Shown: positions 24,040 through 33,690, counted from the first letter of the stretch. The stretch is DNA of 36,821 nt from Ruminococcus sp. (GCA_017626015.1 JAGAJO010000002.1:1-36821); one strand, 5' to 3'. Notes: generated by a model not told the origin, from the letters alone. A program made the numbers and translations.

Positions 24040-24951
24040 TTATTCATAAGGGATATATCTTACCTCGCATTCAAGGAAAAATCCGGTCTTTTCCTCGACT
24101 GTCTTCTGCACGTCCCTTATCACCTGCAAAATATCTCCGGAGGTAGCTCCTCCTCTGTTTATCACAAAACCGCAGTGCTTTTCCGACACCTGCGCGCCTC
24201 CTACAGCATATCCTCTCAGACCGCAGTCCTGGATAAGCTTTCCGGCGAACTGACCCTCAGGGCGCTTAAAGGTAGATCCTGCGCTGGGAAACTCCAGCGG
24301 CTGCTTTTCACGGCGTCTGCCCATAAGCTCCACCATTTTGTCCTGAATATCGTCGTAGTTCCCGGGAGTGAGCCTGAAAAGTCCGCTGGTGATGATCTCT
24401 CCGTTATCAGTAAAGCAGCTGTGACGGTATGACATTTCAAGCTGCTCGGCTGCAAGCATATGTATACCGCCGTTTTTGTTCACCGAAGTCACCGATTTTA
24501 TTACATCCCTGATCTCTCCGCCGTAAGCCCCCGCATTCATGTATATAGCGCCTCCCACAGTTCCGGGGATACCGTAGGAAAATTCCAGTCCCGACAGCGA
24601 ATGCTCCAGAGCGAAACGGCATAGCTTTACAAGACTGCAGCCTGCCTGGGCATAGATGGTTGTTTCGTCTGCCATATATATCTGGTCCACAGAGCTGCCC
24701 ATAAGCAGAACGACTCCCTTAAAGCCTTTGTCGTCAAAGATCACATTTGAGCCTTTACCAAGTACAATGGTACGCACTTCGAGCTGATTGGCAGCGGCGG
24801 CAAGCTTAGAAAGACATTCTACCGACGCCACATCGACCATCGCCGTGCATTTTCCTCCTACTTTAAAAGTTGTATGCTCGCTCAAGGGTTCGTCGTACAT
24901 GACCCTGCATTCAAGCTCTCTCGCCAGATTAAGCAGTTTTTCTGTATTCAT
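24040..24951 (-). CDS. murB: UDP-N-acetylenolpyruvoylglucosamine reductase
   Basis: This 303-residue FAD enzyme reduces UDP-GlcNAc-enolpyruvate to UDP-MurNAc with NADPH, the second committed step of peptidoglycan synthesis. FAD-binding segments TIVLGKGSNVIFDD and SGLEFSYGIPGTVGGAIYMNAGAYGGE are clear. The catalytic Ser lies in PSAGSTFKRP, and the C-terminal Glu in ECEVRYI. I choose the ATG at 24951 with AAAGGA six bases upstream; a longer frame would start from a TTG that is itself part of the ribosome site. It begins 12 nt after the stop of the PHP gene, so the two are cotranscribed. Confidence 0.97.
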   Translation of the reverse strand: MNTEKLLNLARELECRVMYDEPLSEHTTFKVGGKCTAMVDVASVECLSKLAAAANQLEVRTIVLGKGSNVIFDDKGFKGVVLLMGSSVDQIYMADETTIYAQAGCSLVKLCRFALEHSLSGLEFSYGIPGTVGGAIYMNAGAYGGEIRDVIKSVTSVNKNGGIHMLAAEQLEMSYRHSCFTDNGEIITSGLFRLTPGNYDDIQDKMVELMGRRREKQPLEFPSAGSTFKRPEGQFAGKLIQDCGLRGYAVGGAQVSEKHCGFVINRGGATSGDILQVIRDVQKTVEEKTGFFLECEVRYIPYE

Positions 24952-24962
24952 ATTGTTTCCTT

Positions 24963-25694
24963 TCAAAGCTGTATATCTAAATTCGGACGTTTTGCTTTAA
25001 GATAATCCCGTATAAACCGATGATCGCTGTTGATTATCAGCTCCTTCGGGAAATCCAGCTCCTCCGCCATTTGCAGCGCAATGGGAGTCTTGCCTATCAG
25101 CTGACAGAAATGACAGTCCGAATCAATGACTATGGGTATATCATACTTTTTGCAGATCTTCATTACCGTGACGGAATTCTCCCTTGAACCTTTTTTGTTC
25201 ATTATTGAGCTTTCATTTATTTCTACCAGCTTGCCGTACTCCTTGAACGCTTTAAGTCCTTTTTCAAAATCGAACGGGAATCTGTCGGTAGTACAGTGTC
25301 CGATAACGTCAACGTATGGATTCCGGGCAATTTTAAGATAGATGTCCGTATGCTCCTCCGCTGTTGTCGGAATAAGACAGCTCTCATAACAATGCATTGA
25401 AGCCACTACCCATTCAAGCTTAGACAGCAGTCTGTCGTCAAGGTCAAGAGTACCGTCCTGCAGAATGTCAGCCTCCGCCCCCTTAAGAACGGTCACGCCC
25501 TCTATAGTCCTTGGCAGACACCTCAGATTTTCAAAGTGCCATATATGGGGCGAATCTGGCATAGCGGGAGCATGATCGGTCATAGCGATTATTTTAAGTC
25601 CGTTTTTCACCGCCAATATACAGTTCTCGGTTATTGTTGAATATGCGTGCGTTGACGCAATGGTATGCGTGTGCATATCTCCCTGTAATTGCAT
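24963..25694 (-). CDS. PHP-domain phosphatase, YcdX type
   Basis: The 243-residue protein has the four PHP metal-binding motifs: DMHTHTIAS at the N-terminus, MTDHAP, the His/Glu sites GAEADIL and MHCYES, and IDSDCHF near the end. Together they form a trinuclear metal site as in E. coli YcdX and other PHP phosphoesterases, acting on an unknown phosphate ester. AGGAG precedes the ATG. It lies between hprK and murB in one run. Histidinol-phosphatase is less likely because there are no histidine genes nearby and the motif order follows YcdX. Confidence 0.85.
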   Translation of the reverse strand: MQLQGDMHTHTIASTHAYSTITENCILAVKNGLKIIAMTDHAPAMPDSPHIWHFENLRCLPRTIEGVTVLKGAEADILQDGTLDLDDRLLSKLEWVVASMHCYESCLIPTTAEEHTDIYLKIARNPYVDVIGHCTTDRFPFDFEKGLKAFKEYGKLVEINESSIMNKKGSRENSVTVMKICKKYDIPIVIDSDCHFCQLIGKTPIALQMAEELDFPKELIINSDHRFIRDYLKAKRPNLDIQL

Positions 25695-25712
25695 TTTTAT
25701 TATCTCCTGTTA

Positions 25713-26672
25713 TCAGAATGTATCCCAGTTCTTCACAGATTCCTTCTGATCCATTTCAAGACCGAGATTATGAAGCAGCTCCGCAGCGGCGTTATATCCC
25801 ATTTTCTTATGACGGTTGTTCATAGCCGCTACCTCAAGTATTACCGCAAGGTTACGTCCCGGCTTGATAGGTATGGTCAGGCTGGGTATTTTTATTCCCA
25901 GAATGGAAGTGTACTCGTTATCCACGCCCATCCTGTCGTATATTTTCTTGCTGTCCCAAGGCTCCAGCTGAACTATAAGATCTATCTTCTCGGAGACCTT
26001 TACAGCTCCCATACCGAACAGACGTCTTGTATTGATTATACCTATGCCTCTCAGCTCAAGAAAATGCCTGATATTATCCGGGGACTGTCCCACAAGGGTT
26101 CTGCTGGAGGTTTTCCTGATCTCAACGGCGTCATCGGCAACAAGCCTGTGACCTCTCTTTACAAGCTCGATCGCCGTCTCGCTTTTTCCGACTCCGCTTT
26201 CTCCTACTATAAGTATTCCCTCACCGTAGACCTCTATAAGAACTCCGTGACGGGTTATTCTCGGCGCAAGCTCGACGTTCAGATAGCCTATAAGCGCCGC
26301 AATAAAGGCTGTTGTGCTGTCCTGTGTTCTGGCTACGGGAACGCCGTATTTTGCGGCGATCTCTATCATCTCGGGATAAAGCTCATGACCTCTTGCCACC
26401 ACGAACATAGGTATCTGAGTTGCAAAAAGAGCGTCTATCCTGCTGTATCTTGTTTTCTCATCCAGCGACGCAAGATAGGCAAATTCCATATTTCCGCAGA
26501 TCTGGATACGCTCCGCATTGAAATACTCGTAAAAGCCCATAAGCTGAAGTCCCGGTCTGTTGCAGTCGTTGTCTGTGATAACCAGCTCCTCAATATTTTC
26601 GGGAGCGTATAAAACCTCCAGCTTGAGCTGATTGACAATTTCCTGAATTTTTACACTGAAAATCTCTGCCAC
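25713..26672 (-). CDS. hprK: HPr kinase/phosphorylase
   Basis: The 319-residue bifunctional enzyme phosphorylates and dephosphorylates Ser46 of HPr, the switch of carbon catabolite control with CcpA in Firmicutes. Evident are the N-terminal domain, the Walker A motif GESGVGKS at 157-164 with the following ETAIELVKRGHRLVADDAVEI, and the signature LELRGIGIINTRRLFG needed for phosphorylase activity. Length is normal. No ptsH or crh gene is in the window, so its substrate is encoded elsewhere. It heads the run of genes towards dnaE. Confidence 0.97.
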   Translation of the reverse strand: MAEIFSVKIQEIVNQLKLEVLYAPENIEELVITDNDCNRPGLQLMGFYEYFNAERIQICGNMEFAYLASLDEKTRYSRIDALFATQIPMFVVARGHELYPEMIEIAAKYGVPVARTQDSTTAFIAALIGYLNVELAPRITRHGVLIEVYGEGILIVGESGVGKSETAIELVKRGHRLVADDAVEIRKTSSRTLVGQSPDNIRHFLELRGIGIINTRRLFGMGAVKVSEKIDLIVQLEPWDSKKIYDRMGVDNEYTSILGIKIPSLTIPIKPGRNLAVILEVAAMNNRHKKMGYNAAAELLHNLGLEMDQKESVKNWDTF

Positions 26673-26707
26673 TATCAGTCATTCCTTTCCTGTGCCTTCC
26701 GGCATAT

Positions 26708-28063
26708 TTATAATCCGTTTATCCATCGGGAAATATCTGAGATGACCTCACCGCTAACATTTCCCTTTATGTCATATTCTGTAATATCAGATCTTCCGTT
26801 GGATCTCATAAACAGATGGTTAAGTCCTTCGTAAAGCTTAAAGGTGCAGTTTTCCCTGTCCCCCAGATGCTCCCGCCAGATCTCAAAATCCTTGTCCGCA
26901 TACACCTGAAAATCATCGCCGCCATGAACAAACAGCATAGGTATATCCAGCGACTCAGCCGCTTTTACAGTATCCATATCGTTCAACGATCTCCAGTACT
27001 GTGCATTCACTCCTAGATATTCGCCCGTATCGGTTTCACTCAGAGAACTGATCTTTTCAAGCTCCTCTTTAAGAGCTTCAAGCTGCGGAGATAATTCCTC
27101 CTCAATACCGGAGGCCTTCAGCGCCGCCTCGTTCTGATCGTAAATAATATCCTCAAGCCGTCTCGGGCTTCCGGCAAGAGAGATCATTGCGTCAATATCG
27201 GGATCTTCCATGCACATGACCGGTGCAAGCATACCTCCCAGACTATGTCCCGCAATAATTATCTTTCCGCTGCCGCACACCGTACCGGCGTATTCTGCAG
27301 CTGCGGAAACATCCTCCATGATCTCGTCCCTTACAGTGATGCTGTCGTCCGCAAGCTCCGGATACTGGTAATAACGCTTGTTGTAACGGATCACTGCGAT
27401 ACCGTTGTCCGCAAGACCGTGAGCGATATCCTTAAAGGGCTTGTTTTCACCGATGCTTTCATCCATATCCGACTGTCCGGATCCCTGAACAAGGATAACA
27501 ACAGGCGGATCCTCCACGCCGTTTGGCATTGTAAGCAAGCCGTCAAGCTCAAAGCTTCCGATCTTTATCGCCTGCTCGGTATAAGAGTCACCGTTTTCGG
27601 GAACAGCAGGCAAAGACCGGTAGCTAAGCCATATACCTTCGATCTCACCTGATGAGTTAAAAGTATAGCTTACCTCCAGTCCCTTTTTCTCATAAAGGAG
27701 AACGGACTTTACAATGATATTATCCCCCGTCTGTTCCTCCGACGTCTCAGAAGCTCCCGTAAAAGCGCCTATAGAAGCAACGGTACTTTCCCATGCCGTC
27801 CTGAGAGAGCTTTCATCGAGCTGAGCTGACAGTTCAGGTGAAAAAAGCATTACCGCAGAGTTAAAATCCCCTGCCGCCATATCCTCGCTGAGCGACTGTG
27901 CAAGAGCGCACAGATCTTCATTCTCGCTGACAGCGCTGTCAGAAGACGTATCCTCAGAATTGCCGGTCTCGCTCTTAACTGAGCTTTTCTCCGTATTTTC
28001 CGAACAGCCGCATAAAAATACAACGGCGGCAAGGATCGCAGCAGCAGTGCGGTAAAATGTCAT
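26708..28063 (-). CDS. Lipoprotein with DUF3887-like and alpha/beta hydrolase domains
   Basis: The 451-residue protein has a signal peptide ending in the lipobox VFLCGC (Cys 20), so it should be lipid-anchored outside the membrane. A Ser/Glu-rich linker (21-48) leads to a helical domain (about 50-155, LAQSLSEDMAAGDFNSAVMLFSPELSAQL) of the DUF3887 type, then an alpha/beta hydrolase domain from about 160. The nucleophile is Ser274 in GHSLGG, the Asp lies in FVHGGDDFQVY and the His in GLNHLFM. The oxyanion region is VQGSGQSD. It probably hydrolyses an ester or amide at the cell surface; the substrate is unknown. AAAGGTG precedes the start. It follows the ynbB-type gene in the same direction by 22 nt. 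Confidence 0.85.
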   Translation of the reverse strand: MTFYRTAAAILAAVVFLCGCSENTEKSSVKSETGNSEDTSSDSAVSENEDLCALAQSLSEDMAAGDFNSAVMLFSPELSAQLDESSLRTAWESTVASIGAFTGASETSEEQTGDNIIVKSVLLYEKKGLEVSYTFNSSGEIEGIWLSYRSLPAVPENGDSYTEQAIKIGSFELDGLLTMPNGVEDPPVVILVQGSGQSDMDESIGENKPFKDIAHGLADNGIAVIRYNKRYYQYPELADDSITVRDEIMEDVSAAAEYAGTVCGSGKIIIAGHSLGGMLAPVMCMEDPDIDAMISLAGSPRRLEDIIYDQNEAALKASGIEEELSPQLEALKEELEKISSLSETDTGEYLGVNAQYWRSLNDMDTVKAAESLDIPMLFVHGGDDFQVYADKDFEIWREHLGDRENCTFKLYEGLNHLFMRSNGRSDITEYDIKGNVSGEVISDISRWINGL

Positions 28064-28085
28064 GATATTCGCACCTTTCCATTTG

Positions 28086-29357
28086 CTAAATTTTCAGAAG
28101 TCCCTTTTCATACATTTTCTGAGCGGCTATCATTACACCGATCTTTCCGGACGGATATGTGATACCGCCCTGGAGCCAAGCCGCAAAGGGCGGTCTTATG
28201 GGAGCATCGGCGGAAAGCTCTATTGAAGCGCCCATTGTGAACGCTCCTGCCGCCATAATGACCTTGCTCTCATATCCGGGCATATCCCACGCCTCGGGGG
28301 TAACGTAGCTGTCCACAGGAGAGCCGCTTTGTATTCCCTGACAGAATGCCACAAGATTCTCTTCGTTTTCAAGAAGTATAGACGCAATTATGTCCGTTCT
28401 CTCCTCGCCGCTTTCGGGAAGTGTTTTAAATCCCAGCTTTTCAAAGAAGCGGCAGGCAAAAACCGAGGTCTTAAGGGCGTTTGCCACCGTCTGGGGGGCA
28501 AAGAAAAATCCCAGCAGCATCTCTCTGTTCTGTCCCAGGGAACAGCCGACCTCCTTGCCCATTCCCACACAGGTGAGCCTGTCGGCGCATTTTTCTACCA
28601 GATCCGCCCTGCCGCAGATATACCCTCCGGTAGACGCTATCCCTCCCCCGGGATTTTTTATCAGCGAACCGATTATCAGATCTGCGCCTGCCGACAGCGG
28701 CTCACGCTTTTCCACAAACTCTCCGTAGCAGTTGTCTACCATAACTATTATATCCGGGTTTGCCGACCTTGCAGCAGCAGCGATCTTACCGATCGTATCC
28801 ACCGTAAGGGACGGTCTTAAGGAATATCCCCTGGAACGCTGTATGTAAGCCACCTTTGCCTGTGCGGCAAGCTCGGAGATCTTATCATAATCGGGATAAG
28901 TATCCTGAACAAGATCTGCCTGAACGTATCTCACTCCGAAATCGGTCAGCGAGCCGTTTCCATTTTCGCCTCTTATCCCGATTATTTCTTCAAGGGTATC
29001 ATATGGTGCGCCGGTACAGGAAAGCATAATATCGCCGCTTCTCAGCACACCGAACAGCGCAGTTGAAAGGGCGTGGGTACCGTTGACAAAGGTGTGTCTT
29101 ACCAGGGCGTCCTCGCCGCCTAGCGTCTGAGCAAATACCTTGTCTATCGTATCTCTGCCCATATCTCCGTAGCCGTAGCCTGTCGTGCCTTTAAGACAGA
29201 CTTCGCTGACACGGTTATCTATAAACGCCTTAAGGACCTTCTGCCCGTTATGATCCGCCGTTTCGTCTATCCTCTCAAACATTTCCGAGCATTCGCTTTC
29301 GGCATCCGCCGCAAGCTTCAGAAGCCCGGGATCTATATCAAATAAACATTCATTCAT
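28086..29357 (-). CDS. ynbB: PLP-dependent enzyme, YnbB/aluminium-resistance family
   Basis: The 423-residue protein is a fold-type I PLP enzyme of the family called aluminium resistance protein or methionine gamma-lyase-like. The PLP Lys is K234 in IIGSLIKNPGGGIASTGGY, with the ring-binding Asp at 208 in VMVDNCYGEF and the phosphate-binding loop FVNGTHALSTAL at 90-101. The start overlaps the GNAT gene by 8 nt. The reaction is not established; cystathionine or methionine lyase activity is a family-level guess. The neighbours are other peptide and amino-acid enzymes, which fits amino-acid breakdown. Confidence 0.88.
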   Translation of the reverse strand: MNECLFDIDPGLLKLAADAESECSEMFERIDETADHNGQKVLKAFIDNRVSEVCLKGTTGYGYGDMGRDTIDKVFAQTLGGEDALVRHTFVNGTHALSTALFGVLRSGDIMLSCTGAPYDTLEEIIGIRGENGNGSLTDFGVRYVQADLVQDTYPDYDKISELAAQAKVAYIQRSRGYSLRPSLTVDTIGKIAAAARSANPDIIVMVDNCYGEFVEKREPLSAGADLIIGSLIKNPGGGIASTGGYICGRADLVEKCADRLTCVGMGKEVGCSLGQNREMLLGFFFAPQTVANALKTSVFACRFFEKLGFKTLPESGEERTDIIASILLENEENLVAFCQGIQSGSPVDSYVTPEAWDMPGYESKVIMAAGAFTMGASIELSADAPIRPPFAAWLQGGITYPSGKIGVMIAAQKMYEKGLLKI

Positions 29358-30129
29358 TATCTAAAATCCTCTCTAAAACAATATCTACGCCGCACGCCTT
29401 GAAACCGATCTCGTCATAATAGCTTACTCTGTGAGGACGTGCAAACAGCCTGACTTCAAAGCCGTCGGCTGTGAGCCTTTCGCCTATCCAATAAAGCAGC
29501 TGCCTTGCGTGAAATTTTCCTCTCTCCTCGGGAAGCGTTCCCACATGACCCACCAGAGCGACGCCGTCAATGATATACTGTATCGTAGCCGTAGTGTAAT
29601 TTCCAAGCATAAAGGACTGTGACAGCCCCCTGCGGACCCTATGCGAGGTATCGGTGAGCCACAGCTCATAGCTGTCGGCTAGCTTCGGAAAGCAGGCAGA
29701 AAGTATGCCGAAAACGTCGTCCAGCTTAGGTACCTCGTCTACCTCCAGCGGCGGAAGCGTCCGTTTGGGCACAAAGGCAAATTCCGTCCTCCGCTCACCC
29801 CTGTACTCGCCCTCCAGCATCGGCTCCAGAATATCGGCGTAGCGTTTCTCAAGCTCGATCGATTCCGGCTTCAGCATACGGATAAATCCCGCAGCTTCGG
29901 CAATCACATCGCTGTCAAAGACCTTTCCCTCGAAGGAGGAGATCATCATAGATCCGTTGAATACGGAAATAAGCCCGAGAAGCTCTTTATTTTTTTCCAC
30001 CGCAAAGAAACGCAGAAATCCGTATTCCGTTCCGTAAGCCGCAAAATGAGATTTTATGCGGCGGGAATAGTTGTTTTTCCTTAGCTCCGAAAGCAGTTTA
30101 GTGTCTAAATTTTTGTACTCATAAATCAT
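29350..30129 (-). CDS. GNAT-family N-acetyltransferase
   Basis: The 259-residue protein has a C-terminal GNAT domain: beta strand 4 and the acetyl-CoA loop are seen in ALVGHVGTLPEERGKFHARQLLYWIGERL (about residues 188-220), followed by LFARPHRVSYYDEIGFKACGVDIVLE, the typical Y...GF end. The N-terminal 110 residues are less conserved and may be a second, degenerate GNAT-like half. The loop reads EERGKFHA rather than the usual Q/RxxGxG/A, so the fit is good but not perfect. The ATG overlaps the stop of the preceding M42 gene by 4 nt (ATGA). Substrate unknown. Confidence 0.8.
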   Translation of the reverse strand: MIYEYKNLDTKLLSELRKNNYSRRIKSHFAAYGTEYGFLRFFAVEKNKELLGLISVFNGSMMISSFEGKVFDSDVIAEAAGFIRMLKPESIELEKRYADILEPMLEGEYRGERRTEFAFVPKRTLPPLEVDEVPKLDDVFGILSACFPKLADSYELWLTDTSHRVRRGLSQSFMLGNYTTATIQYIIDGVALVGHVGTLPEERGKFHARQLLYWIGERLTADGFEVRLFARPHRVSYYDEIGFKACGVDIVLERILDNE

Positions 30130-31145
30130 CTGTTACAGGTCCTATCCAAAAGAAATCTTGTAAGGATATATGCATTTTCAAGATCCGATTCCCTGATAAC
30201 GCAGGAAGGGGAATGAAGATATCGGCAGGGCAGCGATACAGCGCAGGTACGCACTCCGCCACGGGAAACGTGTATCGCTCCCGCATCGTTGCCGCCTGCG
30301 ACCCTGGTCTTTGTCTGACAGGGTATGCCGTTTCCCTTTGCCGTTTCAAATGCAAGGGCGTAAAGCTCCTTATCGTAAACAGTATGCCTGTCCATAAACG
30401 AGATCACGGGACCTCCGCCAAGCACGCATACTTTTGAGTCCCCCGAGACCTCAGGTATATCCGCCGCCGTAGTTGCTTCTATCACAAGCGCATAGTCGGG
30501 GTCTACAGTATATGCAGCACACTTAGCCCCCCTCAGACCGATCTCCTCCTGGACAACAAAAGTAAAATAAGCGTCGTATTCAAGACCCTCGTCTATCAAA
30601 CGCAGCATTACCGCACAGCCTACTCTGTCATCTATCGCCTTGCATTTTACATATCCGTCGCCGAAGCTGACAAAATCCGAAACAAATCTTACACTGTCTC
30701 CGGGAGAAACAAGCTTTTGTGCATCTTCTCTGCTTTTACAGCCGATATCCGCCGTCATTTTATCAAACGGCACCGACTTTTTTCTGTCCTCTGCGGAAAG
30801 ATTGTGAACAGCAGTACCGCCTATTACACCCACAGCATTATTTTTTCCCACAGTGACTCTTCTTCCGAATACGACACGTGGATCTATCCCTCCCACCGGG
30901 GAGAGCTTAAGCGTGCCGTCCTCGTTTATATAGGTGACGATCATTCCCACCTCGTCCATATGGGCTGAGATCATGACCCGGTTTTTTGACCTGTTTTTTC
31001 CTTTGACAAAGGCGATAACGTTTCCCAGAGCGTCCACCTTTATCTCCGCCTTGTCCTTTATGCGGGAAATAATGTATTCCCTTACCTGCCCCTCGTCTCC
31101 GGAAATTCCGTCAAGGAGACAGAGATCTTTCAATTCGTTTATCAT
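30126..31145 (-). CDS. M42-family aminopeptidase (first of a tandem pair)
   Basis: The 339-residue protein matches the M42 (PepA/FrvX/TET-type) dinuclear metallo-aminopeptidases, which form large dodecameric shells and trim peptides. Ligand motifs are present in order: SAHMDEVGMIVT (first His/Asp), KAIDDRVGCAV (bridging Asp), VQEEIGLRGA (catalytic Glu pair), VIEATTAAD (Asp), and the last His near YLHSPS. It starts 8 nt after the second M42 gene and ends overlapping the GNAT gene. The pair are clear paralogues with the same motif order, so duplication is likely. Confidence 0.93.
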   Translation of the reverse strand: MINELKDLCLLDGISGDEGQVREYIISRIKDKAEIKVDALGNVIAFVKGKNRSKNRVMISAHMDEVGMIVTYINEDGTLKLSPVGGIDPRVVFGRRVTVGKNNAVGVIGGTAVHNLSAEDRKKSVPFDKMTADIGCKSREDAQKLVSPGDSVRFVSDFVSFGDGYVKCKAIDDRVGCAVMLRLIDEGLEYDAYFTFVVQEEIGLRGAKCAAYTVDPDYALVIEATTAADIPEVSGDSKVCVLGGGPVISFMDRHTVYDKELYALAFETAKGNGIPCQTKTRVAGGNDAGAIHVSRGGVRTCAVSLPCRYLHSPSCVIRESDLENAYILTRFLLDRTCNR

Positions 31146-31153
31146 ATCGCTCT

Positions 31154-32167
31154 TTACACGCTTTCCAGAAATTCAGCTATAAGCTCTGCTGTATTTTCGA
31201 TATCGGAAATTTCCACGACCTCTGCCGGAGTATGCATATATCTTTCCGGTATCGAGACCGTGACCGCAGGTACTCCTCCACGGATAATGCCTATAGCGTC
31301 GGCGTTGGTCCCGGTCTTTCCGCCCATTACCTCCGTCTGATAGGGTATATGATTTTCCCTTGCGATCCTTAGCATATCCTCGGACAGCCTTCTGCTGAGA
31401 GACGGCGCAATGCCTATCATTGGACCTCCGCCAAGCTCTCCGCAGTTCTCGGGACTCTCACCGTGAGTTTTTGCAAATGAAACGTCCACGACCACCGCCA
31501 TATCGGGATCTATACTGTACGCTCCGATCTGCGCACCCCTTTCTCCGATCTCCTCCTGAGAAGAGAAAAGCACGGCGACATTTACAGCAAGCTTTTTATC
31601 CTTAAGCTTATCAAGCGCAAAAATTATCGCAGCCATTCCGCTCCGGTCGTCCAGAGCCTTAGAGGTCACTCTTCCTCCCTGAAGCTCAGCAAGGCAGTTC
31701 TCAATAAGCACCCGGTCTCCGAGATCTACAAGCTCCCTTGCCCTTTCTCCGGACAAACCGATATCAATGTATATATCCTCAGTTTCGGGAGCCATAGAGC
31801 TGTCCTTTTCAAGATGAGGAGGAGTCGATGTGACAATACCTATAAGCTTTTCCCTGCCGCAGACCGTGACCTGCTGAGCAAGCAAGACCCTGTTATCCAG
31901 TCCCCCGCAGCCGGATACCTTTAAAAATCCGTCATCGGTTATATATGTGACTATCATTCCTATCTCATCGATATGCGCATCCAGCAGGACGACAGGCTTG
32001 TCTTTTTCCCAGCCCGAACGCTTAAAGTAAACGCAGCCTGTATTCCGGTCGGCAGAAGCTTCCCCGTATTCTCCGAGAATGTCTGCCGCAAGAACGGAAA
32101 CCGCATATTCATCTCCCGAAACTCCCGCCGTTTCAGTCAGGTGGGACAGTATTTCTTTAATATCCAT
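31154..32167 (-). CDS. M42-family aminopeptidase (second of a tandem pair)
   Basis: The 337-residue paralogue of the downstream gene has all expected motifs: LDAHIDEIGMIVTYI, KALDDRSGMAAI, SSQEEIGERGA, VDVSFAK and the terminal YMHTPAEV. The insertion between about 115 and 150 differs between the two, and the substrate-facing residues are not the same, so they may trim different peptides or co-assemble. AAGGAT precedes the start. It lies 46 nt after murD in the same direction. Confidence 0.93.
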   Translation of the reverse strand: MDIKEILSHLTETAGVSGDEYAVSVLAADILGEYGEASADRNTGCVYFKRSGWEKDKPVVLLDAHIDEIGMIVTYITDDGFLKVSGCGGLDNRVLLAQQVTVCGREKLIGIVTSTPPHLEKDSSMAPETEDIYIDIGLSGERARELVDLGDRVLIENCLAELQGGRVTSKALDDRSGMAAIIFALDKLKDKKLAVNVAVLFSSQEEIGERGAQIGAYSIDPDMAVVVDVSFAKTHGESPENCGELGGGPMIGIAPSLSRRLSEDMLRIARENHIPYQTEVMGGKTGTNADAIGIIRGGVPAVTVSIPERYMHTPAEVVEISDIENTAELIAEFLESV

Positions 32168-32213
32168 TTTATAATTATCCTTACCGAAAAATTTATCTGA
32201 TACTTAAAACAGT

Positions 32214-33608
32214 TCAGGAAAGCTCATTTACGCACTGCTTGAAATGCTTTCCCCTTTCCTCGAACATCCTGTACATATCAAAGCTTGCGCAGGCGGGAGT
32301 AAGCGAAACGATATCTCCCTCCTCGGCGCACCTTCTTGCGGTTTCCACCGCTTCCTTCATGTCCTTGACGGTTATTATCCTTATCCCGCTGTCCGCATAG
32401 TTCGGGGCTGCCATTACAGCCTCTCTTATCTTATCCTTTGTCTGTCCCATAAGAATAAGCACCTTGACCTTTTCACATATAGGCGCAGCCATAGGCTCGA
32501 AGGATATTCCCTTATCCGATCCGCCCTGTATCATTATCTGCTTCTGATCGAAAGCGTCAAGGCAGGCTAAAACTCTGGTCGGACTGGAGGCTATGGAATT
32601 GTTGTAATATTTTACGCCGTCAAGCTCCCTGACAAATTCTATCCTGTGTTCTACGCCGCCGAATTCCTTAGCTATCTTTGCCACGGTTTCGGGCTTAACA
32701 TCGCCGTAGGTCATTGCGATCGCCGTAAGATAATCCTCTACATTATGCATTCCCGGGATCTTTATATCATTCATATGAACGTAAGCCGTGATCTTTCCGT
32801 ATTCGTTGTAGCAGAGCATTCCGTCCTCTCTGAGAAAAGCTCCGCACTCAGGCACTTCCCGCCTTGAAAAATACGAAAGCCTTCCTCTTACAAGCGGAGC
32901 CAGAGTCCTTGTAGTCTCATCGTCCATACTGAGGACGGCTCTCGAATACCCGTTCTGGTGATAAAGAATGTTACACTTTGCCTGAATGTATTCCTCCATA
33001 GTTCCGTGAACGTTAAGGTGATTCGGTCTTATATTCGTTATTCCAGCTACATCGGGAGATTCTCTCATGGATATCAGCTGAAAGCTTGAAAGCTCGCAGA
33101 CAGCCACGTCGGTCTCAGAGATCGTCTCCACGATAGGCAGCAGCGCCTTTCCTATATTCCCGCCGATATGTACACGTCTGCCCTCTGCCCTTAAAAATTC
33201 ACTTACAAGGGTAGTTGTGGTGGTTTTTCCGTCAGAACCCGTTATGGCATAGATCTTACATGGGCAGAGGTCGAAAAAGGTTTCCATTTCAGATGTGATT
33301 ATGACTCCTTTTTTCCTTGCATCGGTCAGTACCGGATCGTTATAGTACATTCCGGGAGTGCGGAAAACTATATCGCATTTAAATATCTCGTCAAGATAAT
33401 GCTCTCCCAATGAGAAATCACAGCCCTTTGCCGAAAGCTCCTCCATAAGAAGCTCGTCAAAGTCTTCCTCTTCCTTTTTATCGCAGACCACGCATTTAAT
33501 ACCCTTCGACAGAAAATTCTTTATAAGTTCGGTGTGGCTTACTCCTACGCCGATAAACGCTACTCTCTTATCCTTGATAGAATTAAAATATCTCTGTGCT
33601 TTTGTCAT
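32214..33608 (-). CDS. murD: UDP-N-acetylmuramoylalanine-D-glutamate ligase
   Basis: The 464-residue cytosolic enzyme adds D-glutamate to UDP-MurNAc-L-alanine with ATP. It shows the Mur ligase order: an N-terminal Rossmann-like UDP domain (VAFIGVGVSHTELIKNFL), the ATP loop GSDGKTTTTT at 124-133, the carbamylated-Lys/His region NIRPNHLNVHGTMEEYIQAK, and the C-terminal domain with YYNNSIASSPTRVLACL and QGGSDKG. Length is typical. AGGAG lies eight bases before the start, and a promoter is found at 33691-33719. It stands apart from other mur or division genes except murB at 24 kb. Confidence 0.97.
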   Translation of the reverse strand: MTKAQRYFNSIKDKRVAFIGVGVSHTELIKNFLSKGIKCVVCDKKEEEDFDELLMEELSAKGCDFSLGEHYLDEIFKCDIVFRTPGMYYNDPVLTDARKKGVIITSEMETFFDLCPCKIYAITGSDGKTTTTTLVSEFLRAEGRRVHIGGNIGKALLPIVETISETDVAVCELSSFQLISMRESPDVAGITNIRPNHLNVHGTMEEYIQAKCNILYHQNGYSRAVLSMDDETTRTLAPLVRGRLSYFSRREVPECGAFLREDGMLCYNEYGKITAYVHMNDIKIPGMHNVEDYLTAIAMTYGDVKPETVAKIAKEFGGVEHRIEFVRELDGVKYYNNSIASSPTRVLACLDAFDQKQIMIQGGSDKGISFEPMAAPICEKVKVLILMGQTKDKIREAVMAAPNYADSGIRIITVKDMKEAVETARRCAEEGDIVSLTPACASFDMYRMFEERGKHFKQCVNELS

Positions 33609-33690
33609 ATACAGATCTCCTTTTTATCATTATGTCTTTCCTTATGCGCAGATCGGGTCTTAATCCGTATGCACATACATATTCTATTAT

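Noticed and set aside
24952-24966. TTG start five codons upstream of murB
   Set aside because: Those codons contain the AAAGGA ribosome site of the ATG at 24951.
25713-26672. A full phosphotransferase locus around hprK
   Set aside because: No HPr, EI or EII gene is present; hprK here belongs to the murB-rapZ-whiA run.
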